In this document: positions 1 through 7,099 of the stretch, one piece after another
How positions within the stretch are numbered: the first letter of the stretch is position 1
Layout of the letters: every line of letters starts with the position of its first letter
IMG/VR virus record: IMGVR_UViG_3300034198_022727
Location: 1-29,640 of that record
DNA from: a virus
Direction: 5' to 3' (one strand)
Length of the DNA: 29,640 bases
Translations under genes and position numbers: made by a program
Notes under the pieces: generated by a model
The model's input: only the letters and a program-made list of their open reading frames with translations
Databases searched by the model: none
Told to the model about the DNA's origin: nothing

Positions 1-874
1 CCTGGATCTGGTTCAGCTGCCCGAGCTGCGCAGTCCATGCACGCTCTGTCCGCTTGCCGCCCTTCGATGCCCAGAACTCCAGCAGTTCAGAAACCACCGG
101 CAGCAGCGCCGCCGGAATATCCCCCTCGGTTGGCGTGAATCCAGCCTTCCGCGACTTGGGCTGTGGATCGACAGGGACCGTCGCCATGGTCGGTTGAGGC
201 TCGGGAGGGGTTTGGGGTTTGGGCTGCTGAGGGCTCTCCCATGGCTTGACCGGCTGGGTGGGCTGCGGTTGGGCTTCGGTGGCTTGGGGTTGGTGATCCG
301 GATTCACCAGGAAGCCATCCCGGTCTCGATACGGGTGGGTGTCGTTGCGCTCAGCGCGGCGTTGCCCCTTGGGGGGTAAGGGGGGTTCTACTTGCTTTTC
401 TTGATCTTCTTCTCTTGATCTACTTCTCTTGTTCTTCTTTATGGGCATCTCCTGCCCTATCCCTAGGGCATCTCCTGCCCTATCCATGTGCACGTCCTGC
501 CCTATCCCTAGGGCATCTCCTGCCCTAGTCGAATGGTGCATCTCCTGCACTAGGGCATCTGGTGCCCTATCAGGAATGGCCCAATGCGGGTCCCAGATCG
601 TCAGCCTGTACCTGTTCGACAACCTCCTCCCCCGCTCCGAAAACGCACGCTCTCGGACAAGCCAGCCCTTGCGCTCCATCCCCGCCAGGATCGCGCTGAC
701 CGATCGCCTGGAAATGCACGCCTCCTGCGCAAGGAGCGTCATGGACGGGTGGATGTTGGGGTAGTGGCTCTGCAAGCACCAGAGGATCCACCCTTCGAGG
801 GGAGTTGCCTTGCCTCTCAGCCAGTTAGGGAGGGCCGTGAAAGTCGGCTTCTGCCCAATCAGTTCGGTTGTCAT
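1..874 (-). CDS. Replication initiator, lambda-O-like architecture (3' end outside window)
   Basis: An uninterrupted minus-strand frame runs from the ATG at 874 off the left edge (291 codons seen). Residues about 12-95 look like a winged-helix DNA-binding domain (tri-helical stretch around SMTLLAQEACISRRSV, then GMERKGWLVRER). Residues about 102-145 are encoded by a repeat array (RAGDALGIGQ units). Next come a basic, acidic and Pro/Gln-rich linker (146-245) and a C-terminal start (about 246-291) with the LLEFWASKGGKRTERAW pattern found at the end of phage replication proteins. N-terminal binding domain, internal iterons and separate C-terminal domain is the layout of lambda O. It follows the DnaB-N gene by 37 bp in the same direction. 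The initiator role is inferred from architecture. Confidence 0.72.
   Translation of the reverse strand, partial: MTTELIGQKPTFTALPNWLRGKATPLEGWILWCLQSHYPNIHPSMTLLAQEACISRRSVSAILAGMERKGWLVRERAFSERGRRLSNRYRLTIWDPHWAIPDRAPDALVQEMHHSTRAGDALGIGQDVHMDRAGDALGIGQEMPIKKNKRSRSREEDQEKQVEPPLPPKGQRRAERNDTHPYRDRDGFLVNPDHQPQATEAQPQPTQPVKPWESPQQPKPQTPPEPQPTMATVPVDPQPKSRKAGFTPTEGDIPAALLPVVSELLEFWASKGGKRTERAWTAQLGQLNQIQ
387..442. other. Asymmetric AT-rich polypyrimidine/polypurine tract beside the iterons
   Basis: The plus strand is almost pure pyrimidine, with repeated cttct and cttgatc blocks, and clearly less GC-rich than its surroundings. It abuts the iteron array inside the initiator gene. Lambda has an AT-rich purine-asymmetric stretch in the matching place, where the duplex first opens. 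A DNA-unwinding role is inferred; the tract also encodes a basic linker (KKNKRSRSREED). Confidence 0.45.
443..569. repeat. Six 17-bp dyad iterons, putative replication origin
   Basis: Copies start at 443, 466, 488, 511, 536 and 553. The consensus is GGGCATCTCCTGCCCTA, a dyad with arms GGGCA and TGCCC around five bases. Copies 443, 466 and 511 are identical. The copy at 536 has both arms changed together (GTGCA and TGCAC), so the dyad is kept. The copy at 553 changes only the centre; the copy at 488 has one altered arm. Spacing is 23, 22, 23, 25 and 17 bp, close to two helical turns for most. This fits an array of initiator-dimer sites. Confidence 0.7.
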
Positions 875-880
875 GGTCGT

Positions 881-902
881 TACTTGATGGGTACTTGATG
901 GG
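881..902. repeat. Perfect 11-bp tandem repeat upstream of the initiator gene
   Basis: TACTTGATGGG occurs twice head to tail, ending 7 bp before the initiator start codon and lying in the gap after the DnaB-N gene. It could be an operator or translational control site for the initiator. Nothing in the sequence decides between these. Confidence 0.55.
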
Positions 903-911
903 ATCTTGCGC

Positions 912-1415
912 TCAGGACTCGCTGGCTTGAGCCTCGTGCTCAGTGCAGTCAGGGAGCAGCTTTTGCAGCAGCTTTGCCGACCATGTAGCGCGACTGACAA
1001 GCTCCTCAACCGGGAGGGAGAAGTCGCCGGCCATCTCGCTCAGTTTTTCGCCCATGGAAGCTGCGATGCGCCTGAGGTACTTGGTCATCACCAGCCGCAC
1101 GGCAGGCAAGAGGATCTCACCGGACTGTGCGCGGGCGATGTTGTGGCAGTCCTGCAGGACGCTCTTCATTTCGTCGCTGAGCAGGTCCAGCGCCATCAGC
1201 CAGGCTGAAACCGCCTCAACCGTGGGGGCTGCGTTCTGGCACTGCAGCATCAGGGCCGTGCGATAGATCTCCCGATAGGTCTCGTCGATGAAGGCCTCAG
1301 GTAACAGCGTGGGCATCACTTTTCCGATGGCCTCAGGGTCCACCAGGAGCCGCCCAATGATCAGTCTTTCCGCCAACTCATTGGAGATGGGCGCGACAGA
1401 TTTAGGTGATTGCAT
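912..1415 (-). CDS. Stand-alone DnaB N-terminal domain protein
   Basis: 167 aa. From about residue 8 the protein follows the DnaB N-terminal (DnaG-interacting) domain: NELAERLIIGRLLVDPEAI, then LLPEAFIDETYREIYRTALML, a helical middle, and a closing region with YLRRIAASMGEKL. There is no RecA-type helicase domain: no Walker motif follows and the gene stops after the N-domain plus a short tail. I chose the ATG at 1415 because family similarity begins just after it; the frame stays open upstream to 1730 but that part overlaps hairpins. It lies just upstream of the initiator gene. A role as helicase or primase adaptor at the phage origin is inferred. Confidence 0.68.
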   Translation of the reverse strand: MQSPKSVAPISNELAERLIIGRLLVDPEAIGKVMPTLLPEAFIDETYREIYRTALMLQCQNAAPTVEAVSAWLMALDLLSDEMKSVLQDCHNIARAQSGEILLPAVRLVMTKYLRRIAASMGEKLSEMAGDFSLPVEELVSRATWSAKLLQKLLPDCTEHEAQASES

Positions 1416-1440
1416 GTAAAATTCAGGGGTGACTTTATTT

Positions 1441-1524
1441 CGGACCCCTCCCTTCGCTTGGCGGCATCGGGGAGGAGGTCCGTAGAGGCCCTGGCGAAAG
1501 CCGGGGCTTTCTGCGTTGGGCCTC
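1441..1524. other. Two strong adjacent hairpins in the replication operon leader
   Basis: Hairpin 1 (1441-1482) pairs CGGACC with GGTCCG and then CTCCC-type arms with GGGAG, about 12 bp with one bulge. Hairpin 2 (1485-1524) is nested: outer arms GAGGCCC (1485-1491) and GGGCCTC (1518-1524), inner arms GAAAGCC (1496-1502) and GGCTTTC (1505-1511) with a 2-nt tip. They sit 26 bp upstream of the DnaB-N start. They could form a structured leader, a small RNA or cruciform DNA; neither strand has a clear U-tract. Confidence 0.5.
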
Positions 1525-1655
1525 CAGATACGCACTTTAGCCCTTTTCGCGCAAGTCTGGACAGGGTTTGCAATCATTGACCTAGCCTTTCCCTGCCGGG
1601 TCGGCCCAACATCCGTAAGGGGGGCGCGGTGAGCTGGTTGCTGTGAGCCCGCTCT

Positions 1656-1697
1656 AGAACCGTATCGAAGGCCCGGTTCTCTTGGTAGTGATATGAT
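1656..1697 (+). promoter_or_regulatory. Inverted repeat and possible -10 box upstream of the rightward early operon
   Basis: AGAACCG (1656-1662) and CGGTTCT (1674-1680) form a perfect 7-bp inverted repeat with an 11-nt gap. TATGAT at 1692-1697 resembles a -10 box and lies 17 bp before the start codon at 1715; no convincing -35 is visible. The inverted repeat could be an operator in this divergent control region (1416-1714). Confidence 0.35.
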
Positions 1698-1714
1698 CGG
1701 GAGGTCTGGCAGAG

Positions 1715-1987
1715 ATGTCAGATCCTTCACAGTTCAAACCAATGTCCCTATCCGCCCCCCAGCCTCCGGCTGTTGATGTTGAGCAGATCATTGCGGATTT
1801 TTCCAGCTGGGATCTCCCTGGTGATCTGGACAACTGGTTCACCGTCATCGACACCATCCAAGCGGCTGACACCCCACGCCTCCGTGAGACCGCCGCTCAG
1901 ATCCGCGCCCACCTGGACAGCGCCAAGGCCAAGCTGAGAATCCTTGAGCGGCAGTGGGTCGAGCCTGACATGCTTTGGCTGCTCTAG
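1715..1987 (+). CDS. Hypothetical small protein, first gene of the rightward early operon
   Basis: 90 aa from an ATG preceded by a purine-rich gggagg at suitable distance. Family not recognised. It is acidic overall: residues 20-50 contain PPAVDVEQIIADFSSWDL, and the C-terminal half is predicted helical and charged (RLRETAAQIRAHLDSAKAKLRILERQW). It is divergent from the replication operon across a 300-bp control region, so it may be an early or regulatory product. No catalytic motif is seen. Confidence 0.55.
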   Translation: MSDPSQFKPMSLSAPQPPAVDVEQIIADFSSWDLPGDLDNWFTVIDTIQAADTPRLRETAAQIRAHLDSAKAKLRILERQWVEPDMLWLL

Positions 1988-2044
1988 GTTGCTGGGCTGA
2001 TTTTTTGTTTTTTGCCCCTGGTCTCGGCTGGGGGCTTCGCCTTG

Positions 2045-2068
2045 GCAAAAATTTCGGCTGCTTTTTGC
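2045..2068. other. Hairpin in the 1988-2113 intergenic stretch
   Basis: GCAAAAA (2045-2051) and TTTTTGC (2062-2068) are perfect complements. The stretch is T-rich and carries no ORF. It could be a weak terminator for the upstream gene or part of a promoter for 2114; neither is certain. Confidence 0.3.
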
Positions 2069-2113
2069 GAGAGGGTTCTATCATCCCTGTCAAGATCAAA
2101 CGTTTTTAGATAG

Positions 2114-2761
2114 GTGGCCGAGGTCTGGGACCAGTTGCCAAGCGAGAGGAAGGCCCCTTATGAGAAATTTTTGGCCTTCCTTCAGCTAGGGCCATTTCGC
2201 AGTCTGTCTGAGCTGGCTAGACAAAAAAATGTAACTGCAGAAGGTCTTAGATACTTATCCAACAAGTTTGATTGGAATAACCGTGCTGCAGCTTGGGACG
2301 CCTCTGGTGGTGTTCCATCAAAGGCGCTTCCGCCACCGCCCAAGCCTCAAAAAGTACAGAAGCCACCACCACCGCCACAGTCGCTTGACCTGAACAGGGT
2401 CATCGAACCGGAGGTGGTGGAGACGATCCGCACCAACCCGGTGCCAGACCACAAGGATCAGATGATCGCCTATCGCGACGCCTTCAAAGACAAGGGCACC
2501 GCAATGCTTGCCCTGTCTGACAAGGCTCAGCAGCTAGCCGAGATGGCCCATGCCGATCTGGAGAAGTCCTGGGAGCTAAGGCAGAAGGCCTTGGACGCCG
2601 GGGACATTGCAGCCGCGAACCTTTATTGCAAGGGGATTCTCGATATGACGCCATGCTTCTGGCGTTACTGCGAAGCTGTGCGTGGCCTGGCCAATGACGC
2701 CTCCACCCACTGGGGCAACGCCACGGGTATCTCAGAGCTGCTGAAGAGGGTTTATGGGTGA
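2114..2761 (+). CDS. HTH protein resembling phage small terminase subunits
   Basis: 215 aa from a GTG that follows an in-frame TAG directly. Residues about 12-62 read KAPYEKFLAFLQLGPFRSL, SELARQKNV and FDWNNRAAAWD, the pattern of DNA-binding domains at the N-terminus of many phage small terminases and related regulators. A Pro/Lys-rich linker follows (about 70-90), then a helical C-terminal half (DKGTAMLALSDKAQQLAEMA and onward) that could oligomerise. It lies 8 kb from the large terminase, which is unusual for terS, so a DNA-binding regulator is an alternative. The exact role is inferred. Confidence 0.55.
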   Translation: MAEVWDQLPSERKAPYEKFLAFLQLGPFRSLSELARQKNVTAEGLRYLSNKFDWNNRAAAWDASGGVPSKALPPPPKPQKVQKPPPPPQSLDLNRVIEPEVVETIRTNPVPDHKDQMIAYRDAFKDKGTAMLALSDKAQQLAEMAHADLEKSWELRQKALDAGDIAAANLYCKGILDMTPCFWRYCEAVRGLANDASTHWGNATGISELLKRVYG

Positions 2762-2903
2762 GGGGGTGCGTGTCTGGATTGGGGTGGGTGCTGTAAGGTT
2801 CTAGACATGCGGAGCAAGACCGGCCTCTACCCCGGTCCCGCTCCTGGCCATTGGCCGGGCCCACGTCCTATCGCCCGGCTTTGGTTGCCGGAAACATAAT
2901 GCA
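2762..2903 (+). other. Intergenic gap with a possible 30-codon ORF
   Basis: A short frame from the ATG at 2807 to the TAA at 2897-2899 encodes 30 aa (begins MRSKTGLYPGP) and ends just before the helicase start at 2904. It could be a leader peptide or chance; its Pro-rich composition is not convincing. No terminator or clear promoter is seen. Confidence 0.2.
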
Positions 2904-5120
2904 ATGAACGACGACCGTCGCGCCTTTGCCACTTGGCAGCGAGCGCTGATATGGATCGGTTCAGGCGGTAAGTGCGAAAGCTGCGGCGAGGACATCAGCT
3001 TTCGCACCTTCCACGCTGATCACGTCATCCCGCACAGCAAAGGCGGTCAAACCAAGCTCAGCAATGCTCAGGCGCTCTGCGCACACTGCAACTCTCGCAA
3101 GTCAAATCACATGGACTTCAAACAGTTTTTTCCAGTCATTGGCAAGCCTCGCCAATGGCAGCTTGAGTTTCTTGAAAGGTTTCATGGTCAACTTCAGGAG
3201 CTTGCCTCGGACCCTGATCGCGGCTTTCTCCTTGACGCCACACCTGGAGCCGGCAAGACCGTTGCTTACCTGGCCGCAGCCAACATGCTGCAAAAGCTCG
3301 GCCTGATTGATTGGGTGGTGGTGGTCGTTCCAGCCGAGCCGCTGTTGGGGCAGGTTGCGAGGGAGGCGAAGGCCCTCTACGGGCTGGAGTTGCGCCACAG
3401 CGCTACCGCCAGTGGACCCGACCGACTCTATTGCGGTGAGGTGATAACGATTCATTCTGTAAAGAATCGCTCCAATGCCAGCATCATTTCGCGCAACTGT
3501 CGGGTGTTTGTGGTCGTTGATGAAATGCACCACAAAGGAGCTGGTAACACCTGGGGGCAAAGCCTTGTCGCAGCCCTCGGGAAGGCTAAATACAAACTGC
3601 AGTGCACCGGCACGCCGTTTCGCTCCGATGGCGATGCCATGCCATGGTGCAAATACAAGACACTGCCAAGCGGTGAGCTGAAGCTCCTGCCTGACTACAG
3701 CTACAACTATGGCAAGGCTCTTGCTGACAGCATGAAACTTCCGTCAGAGGAGCGAATCGTTCGCGTCGCTCAGTTCAGGCTGTATGACGCTTCGCCGTCT
3801 GCTCCAATTGAAGTGGCGATCAATGGGGAGATTTTTCGACACCTTCTGTCCGACAACCTAAGGGTTGAATACCAGGACGACCGGGGCAAGGAGTTTTGGG
3901 AACGTCTGCGCCGGCTTCGATTTAACGCGGCCATTCGCCCAGACTTCGACTTAGCCCGCCGGATGATTGATGATGCCAACGTCTGTCTTCATGGCCTCCG
4001 AAGAACGCACCATCACGCCGCCGGCCTCATTGTCTGCGCGACTAAGCACCAGGCCGATCGTGCGGCAGAAGCCCTGCGGCAACTAGGAGAGGACCCCGTT
4101 GTGGTCTACGGGGACGCCGAAGGAGAGGCAAGCTCAAGAAAGATCAAGGAATTCCGAAAGCACACCTCTCCGCATCGGTGGATCATCGCAGTGCAGCAGG
4201 TCTCAGAAGGCGTAGACATCAAGCGCCTGCGGGTCTGCGTCTGGCTCACAAACAAGAAAACACGCCTGCTGTTCATTCAGATCCTGGGGCGAATCATTCG
4301 ATGGGAGCACCTAGAGGCCGGCGGCCAAGTGCTGACCCCGAAGCATCAGACCGCTCACATGTTCATGCCTCGCGAAGGGAGCGACTCTCTCGATCGGGAC
4401 TGCCCAACTGATCTGGTCAGGTATGCCAAGGAAATTGAGCAAGACGTTGAGCTGGTGATCGGCCCGCTAGTGACATGCAACATCTGCAACGCCATCAGCC
4501 CATCTTTTGGCTGTGATGGCTGCATTGCAACACGAGATTGCCCCTACTTTCCGGACGGAGAACCACCGCCGCCTCCACCGCCAGGCGATGACTATGAGTT
4601 TCTTGGCGCTGGCGCCGAGGCCTGTGATCACATTCTCAGGGGTGAATTCTGGGATCGAATGACGATGGAGGAACTTCACGCCATGGCGGAGTCGCTTGGT
4701 ATTGAGGTAACTCAATTGATCACGTTCCTCCGTGGCATGAGCCAGGAAGACTTCACCAGGGCGCAAGAGGTTGCCAGGAATGGGAATGCGGCAAGCAAGG
4801 AAGCAACGAAAGATGCTGATGTGGCTGATGTTCCGGTCAATGATTACGAGCAAATGACCTTGGACGAAAAGATGGAAACCTTAAAGGTCAAGGTCAATAA
4901 AAAGGTTAGCCGGCTTGGTGTTCTGATCGCACGCTCAGAAGGATGGAGCGATGAGGACACACGCCGTCAGACCATCTTTTCTGACATCCACAAGCGGTGG
5001 ATCCGGCGATCGGGCAAGCGCAATTCAGATATGACCATCGGAGAGCTGCGCTCCAAGCTCGAATGGCTTGATCAGGAGATTGCATCCCTCACCAAGAGCA
5101 AGGCCGATGCAGTTGTCTGA
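2904..5120 (+). CDS. HNH nuclease fused to SF2 helicase with zinc-binding insert
   Basis: 738 aa. Residues 24-66 form an HNH domain: zinc pairs C24/C27 and C59/C62, HADHVIPHSKGG with H40, and N54. Residues about 83-470 are an SF2 helicase: Walker A TPGAGKT (113-119), motif II DEMH (206-209, in place of DEAH or DEAD), motif III CTGTPFRSD (234-242), and motifs V/VI SEGVDIK (434-440) and QILGRIIRW (459-467). A CxxC...CxxC cluster (C525, C528, C537, C540) follows, then a Pro run and a charged C-terminal tail with helices. It would unwind or translocate on DNA and cut it. In this early operon it may serve phage replication or recombination, or act as a restriction-like defence enzyme; the sequence does not decide. 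The next gene overlaps its 3' end. Confidence 0.8.
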   Translation: MNDDRRAFATWQRALIWIGSGGKCESCGEDISFRTFHADHVIPHSKGGQTKLSNAQALCAHCNSRKSNHMDFKQFFPVIGKPRQWQLEFLERFHGQLQELASDPDRGFLLDATPGAGKTVAYLAAANMLQKLGLIDWVVVVVPAEPLLGQVAREAKALYGLELRHSATASGPDRLYCGEVITIHSVKNRSNASIISRNCRVFVVVDEMHHKGAGNTWGQSLVAALGKAKYKLQCTGTPFRSDGDAMPWCKYKTLPSGELKLLPDYSYNYGKALADSMKLPSEERIVRVAQFRLYDASPSAPIEVAINGEIFRHLLSDNLRVEYQDDRGKEFWERLRRLRFNAAIRPDFDLARRMIDDANVCLHGLRRTHHHAAGLIVCATKHQADRAAEALRQLGEDPVVVYGDAEGEASSRKIKEFRKHTSPHRWIIAVQQVSEGVDIKRLRVCVWLTNKKTRLLFIQILGRIIRWEHLEAGGQVLTPKHQTAHMFMPREGSDSLDRDCPTDLVRYAKEIEQDVELVIGPLVTCNICNAISPSFGCDGCIATRDCPYFPDGEPPPPPPPGDDYEFLGAGAEACDHILRGEFWDRMTMEELHAMAESLGIEVTQLITFLRGMSQEDFTRAQEVARNGNAASKEATKDADVADVPVNDYEQMTLDEKMETLKVKVNKKVSRLGVLIARSEGWSDEDTRRQTIFSDIHKRWIRRSGKRNSDMTIGELRSKLEWLDQEIASLTKSKADAVV

Positions 5121-5946
5121 TCTTGCCCGCCTGAATGGCGCAGCGGTCTGCGGAATGCAGAAGATGATCCGCACCGGTGAAACCTTCCGCCTGCCCTCTG
5201 CTTTGTCGGCCTTCATTGGCGCCAGTGGATGGGAGTCGGTTGAGTTCACTGATCCAGAGACAGGGGCGCATTCCGTCGCATCATTCCCCGATCTGCCGTC
5301 CTGGGTGGAAGCATCGCCGGCCCGTGGTGGCCTTGGCACCAGGCTGTCAAAACTGGCTGACTTCATTGGCCGCCCCTTAGACAGCGACAGCGCTGCCGAG
5401 TGCGCCAAGCAACTTGCGAGCCACCTGCCATTGCCAGAGTTGATCGCCCTGCGCCCCACGCTGGTCAGCATGGCCGAGGTGAACAAAGCAGCCACCGGTG
5501 ACAACCGCTGGAATGCGGTGATTGACGTGGTGACGGCTCGGCTGAAGCGTGAGCCTGGCAATCCAACCGGCGAAAACCAGCACACCAAGGGCCAGTGCAC
5601 TAAGGGAGGAACCTTGGATAATATACAAGGTTCCTATCAGGCACCCACCGGCACCTCCCGCGAAGCTGGTCTTCGTCGCCTCCGTAAGTACGCCACCGAC
5701 GCAGGGGCCTGCGCGGATCGTGGCGTTGAACAGCAGAAAGCGGAAGATGCCTACGGTGCCGCCGTGCGCGGAGAGGTCTCCGTCAATCGGGCCCTGATTC
5801 GGGCAGGACTCAAGGAGGTTCGCCCGAAATCCATCTGGATCGGCTCTGTTGATGGAATGGCAGATCGAATCATCGCCACTCTTGGCGCCAACAAAGCCGC
5901 CGAACTGGTGGCCGCCCTTACTGAACGCCTCACCAAAGAATCATGA
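5107..5946 (+). CDS. Hypothetical early protein with a basic C-terminal helical motif
   Basis: 279 aa from the ATG at 5107, which overlaps the helicase gene by 14 bp; a TTG at 5068 is a less likely start. The N-terminal part (about 1-90) has ARLNGAAVCGMQKMIRTGE and a domain rich in Ser and Gly. The C-terminal part contains GTSREAGLRRLRK and then RGEVSVNRALIRAGLKEVRPK, a pattern (RRL, later GE-S-N-A-AG) seen in many phage and plasmid proteins of cyanobacteria, probably a helix-turn-helix-like element. Function unknown; a DNA-binding role is inferred. Confidence 0.55.
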   Translation: MQLSDLARLNGAAVCGMQKMIRTGETFRLPSALSAFIGASGWESVEFTDPETGAHSVASFPDLPSWVEASPARGGLGTRLSKLADFIGRPLDSDSAAECAKQLASHLPLPELIALRPTLVSMAEVNKAATGDNRWNAVIDVVTARLKREPGNPTGENQHTKGQCTKGGTLDNIQGSYQAPTGTSREAGLRRLRKYATDAGACADRGVEQQKAEDAYGAAVRGEVSVNRALIRAGLKEVRPKSIWIGSVDGMADRIIATLGANKAAELVAALTERLTKES

Positions 5947-6140
5947 CCACCGCCACACCCAAGCCACCCCGCCGCCTCCTGCAGGTCTCCATCAAGGCAG
6001 ACCTTTACGAGGAGATGCGTGCTCACTGCGATCAAATTGACATCCCCATGGCGATCTGGGCCAGGGAGCTGATTAAGCGTGAGCTGCACCCCCAAGCCGC
6101 TAAGCTGCTCACCACCAACCCCTATCCCGATCGTGACTGA
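5943..6140 (+). CDS. Small ribbon-helix-helix-like protein
   Basis: 65 aa, starting at an ATGA overlap with the previous gene. RRLLQVSIKADLYEEMRAHCD, a turn and then IPMAIWARELIKREL match the beta-strand, helix, helix layout of small RHH or CopG-like DNA binders. The protein would act as a dimer. A role as an early transcription regulator is inferred. Confidence 0.5.
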   Translation: MTTATPKPPRRLLQVSIKADLYEEMRAHCDQIDIPMAIWARELIKRELHPQAAKLLTTNPYPDRD

Positions 6141-6339
6141 AGCCAGGGCCTGGGCCGAGCTGCTGATGCCCGTGATCATTGGCCTGACGATTGCCGGTAC
6201 AGGCGGATGGACAGCAGAGCGGTGGAATACAGCCATGGCCGTGATGGGCCTAGGCCCTGCTGTGAAGTTGGGTTACGAGAAGGGGTACGCCACCTATAAC
6301 CCCAGCCTGCGCGAGCCTGAGAAGGACGGTCAGGCTTGA
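6133..6339 (+). CDS. Hypothetical small protein with a hydrophobic segment
   Basis: 68 aa from a GTG at 6133, which overlaps the previous stop; a GTG at 6079 would give 86 aa but a long overlap. The stretch LLMPVIIGLTIAGTGGW is hydrophobic but broken by Trp and Arg soon after, so a membrane segment is possible and not certain. Family not recognised. Confidence 0.4.
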   Translation: MTEARAWAELLMPVIIGLTIAGTGGWTAERWNTAMAVMGLGPAVKLGYEKGYATYNPSLREPEKDGQA

Positions 6340-6581
6340 AGACCGACGCGATTAACTGCCCCTTTTGCCGGGGCCCTGCTTCTCAGTGCTGTGAGACCGG
6401 CCTAGATCCCAACGGGGTGCGGGTCCGGGTCAGGCGCTGCAAGGCCTGCTTTGAGGTCTTCTGGACTGCCCAGGAGCCTGAGTACGTCTTGCCAGTGCGG
6501 CTTCGGGCCTGGCGTAACAAAAAGCCAACGATGCGGGAAGAGGTAGCAAACCCTGATCCTGATACGGATCTAATGGGGTAG
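6336..6581 (+). CDS. Small zinc-ribbon protein
   Basis: 81 aa from a TTG start overlapping the previous TGA. Cysteine pairs CPFC (residues 8-11) and CKAC (35-38) are set apart by a short strand-rich segment (VRVRVRR), the form of a zinc ribbon. Such small proteins in phages may bind nucleic acid or RNA polymerase; the role here is unknown. Confidence 0.5.
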   Translation: MKTDAINCPFCRGPASQCCETGLDPNGVRVRVRRCKACFEVFWTAQEPEYVLPVRLRAWRNKKPTMREEVANPDPDTDLMG

Positions 6582-6584
6582 GAT

Positions 6585-6860
6585 ATGGGGGTTGAACCAG
6601 CAAGCCCTATGGCTACCCAATCCGCCGCCTTGGTGGCTGTCCCTGTCCAGATTGCCAGCGATCCGCCGGCAGATCCCTTTGATTTTGAAAAGGCCCTTGA
6701 GAACCTGGAAGAGGCCTTTGTACAGCTCCATGGATTCTGGCCCCGCGAAAAGTCGCCGTTTTCGCCTAAGCAGTACGCAGCGGCTGTCAAGCTAGTTGAT
6801 AAGTGTTCACATGTTGCGGCGGCTTTTTATAACGCCGAAGAGGATGGGGTGGTGTTGTGA
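6585..6860 (+). CDS. Hypothetical protein, helical
   Basis: 91 aa from the ATG at 6585; a second in-frame Met at residue 9 is possible. The region FDFEKALENLEEAFVQLHGF and the later QYAAAVKLVDKCSHVAAAF are predicted helical. Family not recognised. Its stop overlaps the next start (GTGA). Confidence 0.45.
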   Translation: MGVEPASPMATQSAALVAVPVQIASDPPADPFDFEKALENLEEAFVQLHGFWPREKSPFSPKQYAAAVKLVDKCSHVAAAFYNAEEDGVVL

Positions 6861-7099
6861 GTGATTCATATCGCGCTGTTTTAGAGCGGTTGGTTTTTCT
6901 GGATGGCTGTGCTTGTCAGTCACCAGACTGGAGGCGGGCATGGCGGGATGCTATGGCTGCTGCTCAGGCTGCCCTCGCCAAGCCTGACCCACTAAGAAAA
7001 CACTGCACGGAGATCCTTCAGCTATGGGACGCCGATTGCGATATTGACGGAGCAATGGAGCACCTTCGCGGTTTACTCTCTGAGGAGGTGCAGCCATGA
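6857..7099 (+). CDS. Hypothetical small early protein
   Basis: 80 aa, GTGA overlap with the previous gene and ATGA overlap with the next. It has a charged middle (PDWRRAWRDAMAAAQAAL) and an acidic C-terminal helix (DADCDIDGAMEHLRGLLSEE). Family not recognised; it belongs to the coupled chain of small genes. Confidence 0.45.
   Translation: MSDSYRAVLERLVFLDGCACQSPDWRRAWRDAMAAAQAALAKPDPLRKHCTEILQLWDADCDIDGAMEHLRGLLSEEVQP

Noticed and set aside
443-569. The iteron array as a CRISPR array
   Set aside because: Units are 17-bp dyads spaced 17-25 bp apart with spacers of a few bases, and they lie inside an open reading frame; no spacers of CRISPR length.
5068-5106. TTG start at 5068 for the gene at 5107
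   Set aside because: It adds 13 residues within the helicase gene with no ribosome-binding site, while the ATG at 5107 has a short overlap typical of this operon.
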